Assembly (NCBI GenBank): GCA_900546735.1
Contig: URDW01000142.1
Coordinates: 1 to 5,216, forward strand
Reading direction: 5' to 3'
Source: an uncultured Oscillospiraceae bacterium
GTDB lineage: Bacteria; Bacillota; Clostridia; Oscillospirales; Acutalibacteraceae
Length of the DNA: 5,216 bases
The stretch's first letter is position 1, and each line of letters opens with the position of its first letter. Both the position numbers and the translations under genes were made by a program. The notes under the pieces were generated by a model. The model made no database searches and was not told the origin of the DNA. It saw only the letters and a program-made list of their open reading frames with translations. This document shows positions 5,169-5,216 of this stretch, in pieces.

Positions 5169-5216
5169 CTGTCTCTTATACACATCTCCGAGCCCACGAG
5201 ACACTGAGCGATCTCG
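5169..5216 (+). other. Illumina Nextera adapter contamination
   Basis: The Tn5 mosaic-end sequence CTGTCTCTTATACACATCT occupies 5169-5187. The Nextera read-2 adapter CCGAGCCCACGAGAC follows (5188-5202), then an 8-nt index ACTGAGCG (5203-5210) and ATCTCG (5211-5216), the beginning of the P7 flow-cell sequence. This order is exactly that of a read running through a short library insert, so these 48 bases are a laboratory artefact at a contig end. Confidence 0.99.

Noticed and set aside
5169..5187. Tn5 mosaic end as evidence of a transposon insertion in clpC
   Set aside because: It is followed by the Nextera read-2 adapter, an index and the start of P7, which makes it library adapter and not a biological transposon end.

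Overview
The window reads as chromosomal DNA from a Gram-positive, Clostridia-type Firmicute. The four-gene order ctsR-mcsA-mcsB-clpC, strong AGGAGG-type ribosome binding sites and a consensus CtsR operator all point that way. The fairly GC-rich coding sequence and divergent protein sequences would fit the Oscillospirales/Ruminococcaceae, but that lineage call is inference. I see no mobile element, CRISPR array, tRNA or rRNA.

Left part (1-1893, minus strand): a two-gene NAD salvage unit. pncA (nicotinamidase) comes first and pncB (nicotinate phosphoribosyltransferase) follows 3 nt later; pncB runs off the left edge. Together they would convert nicotinamide to nicotinate and then to nicotinate mononucleotide.

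Middle (1894-2298): a divergent intergenic region of about 400 nt. It holds a likely pncA promoter with a 14-bp palindrome in its leader, and two terminator-like hairpins pointing right that belong to no visible gene. It also holds three helically spaced A-tracts and a strong sigma-A promoter. Two CtsR operators in inverted orientation bracket the -10 of that promoter, one covering the -35 and one just after the start point.

Right part (2299-5168, plus strand): the class III heat-shock operon. CtsR represses the operon. McsA (zinc-binding) and McsB (arginine kinase family) control CtsR and, in relatives, tag proteins with phospho-arginine. ClpC is the AAA+ unfoldase that recognises such proteins for ClpP. 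McsB is unusual here: several residues that define the phosphagen-kinase active site are replaced and the nucleotide loop is shortened, while its phospho-arginine-sensing motif and the ClpC N-domain glutamates are kept. This is the most interesting biological signal in the window.

The last 48 bases (5169-5216) are not genomic. They are Illumina Nextera adapter sequence with an index, so clpC is cut off by a contig-end artefact and its reading frame continues into adapter.
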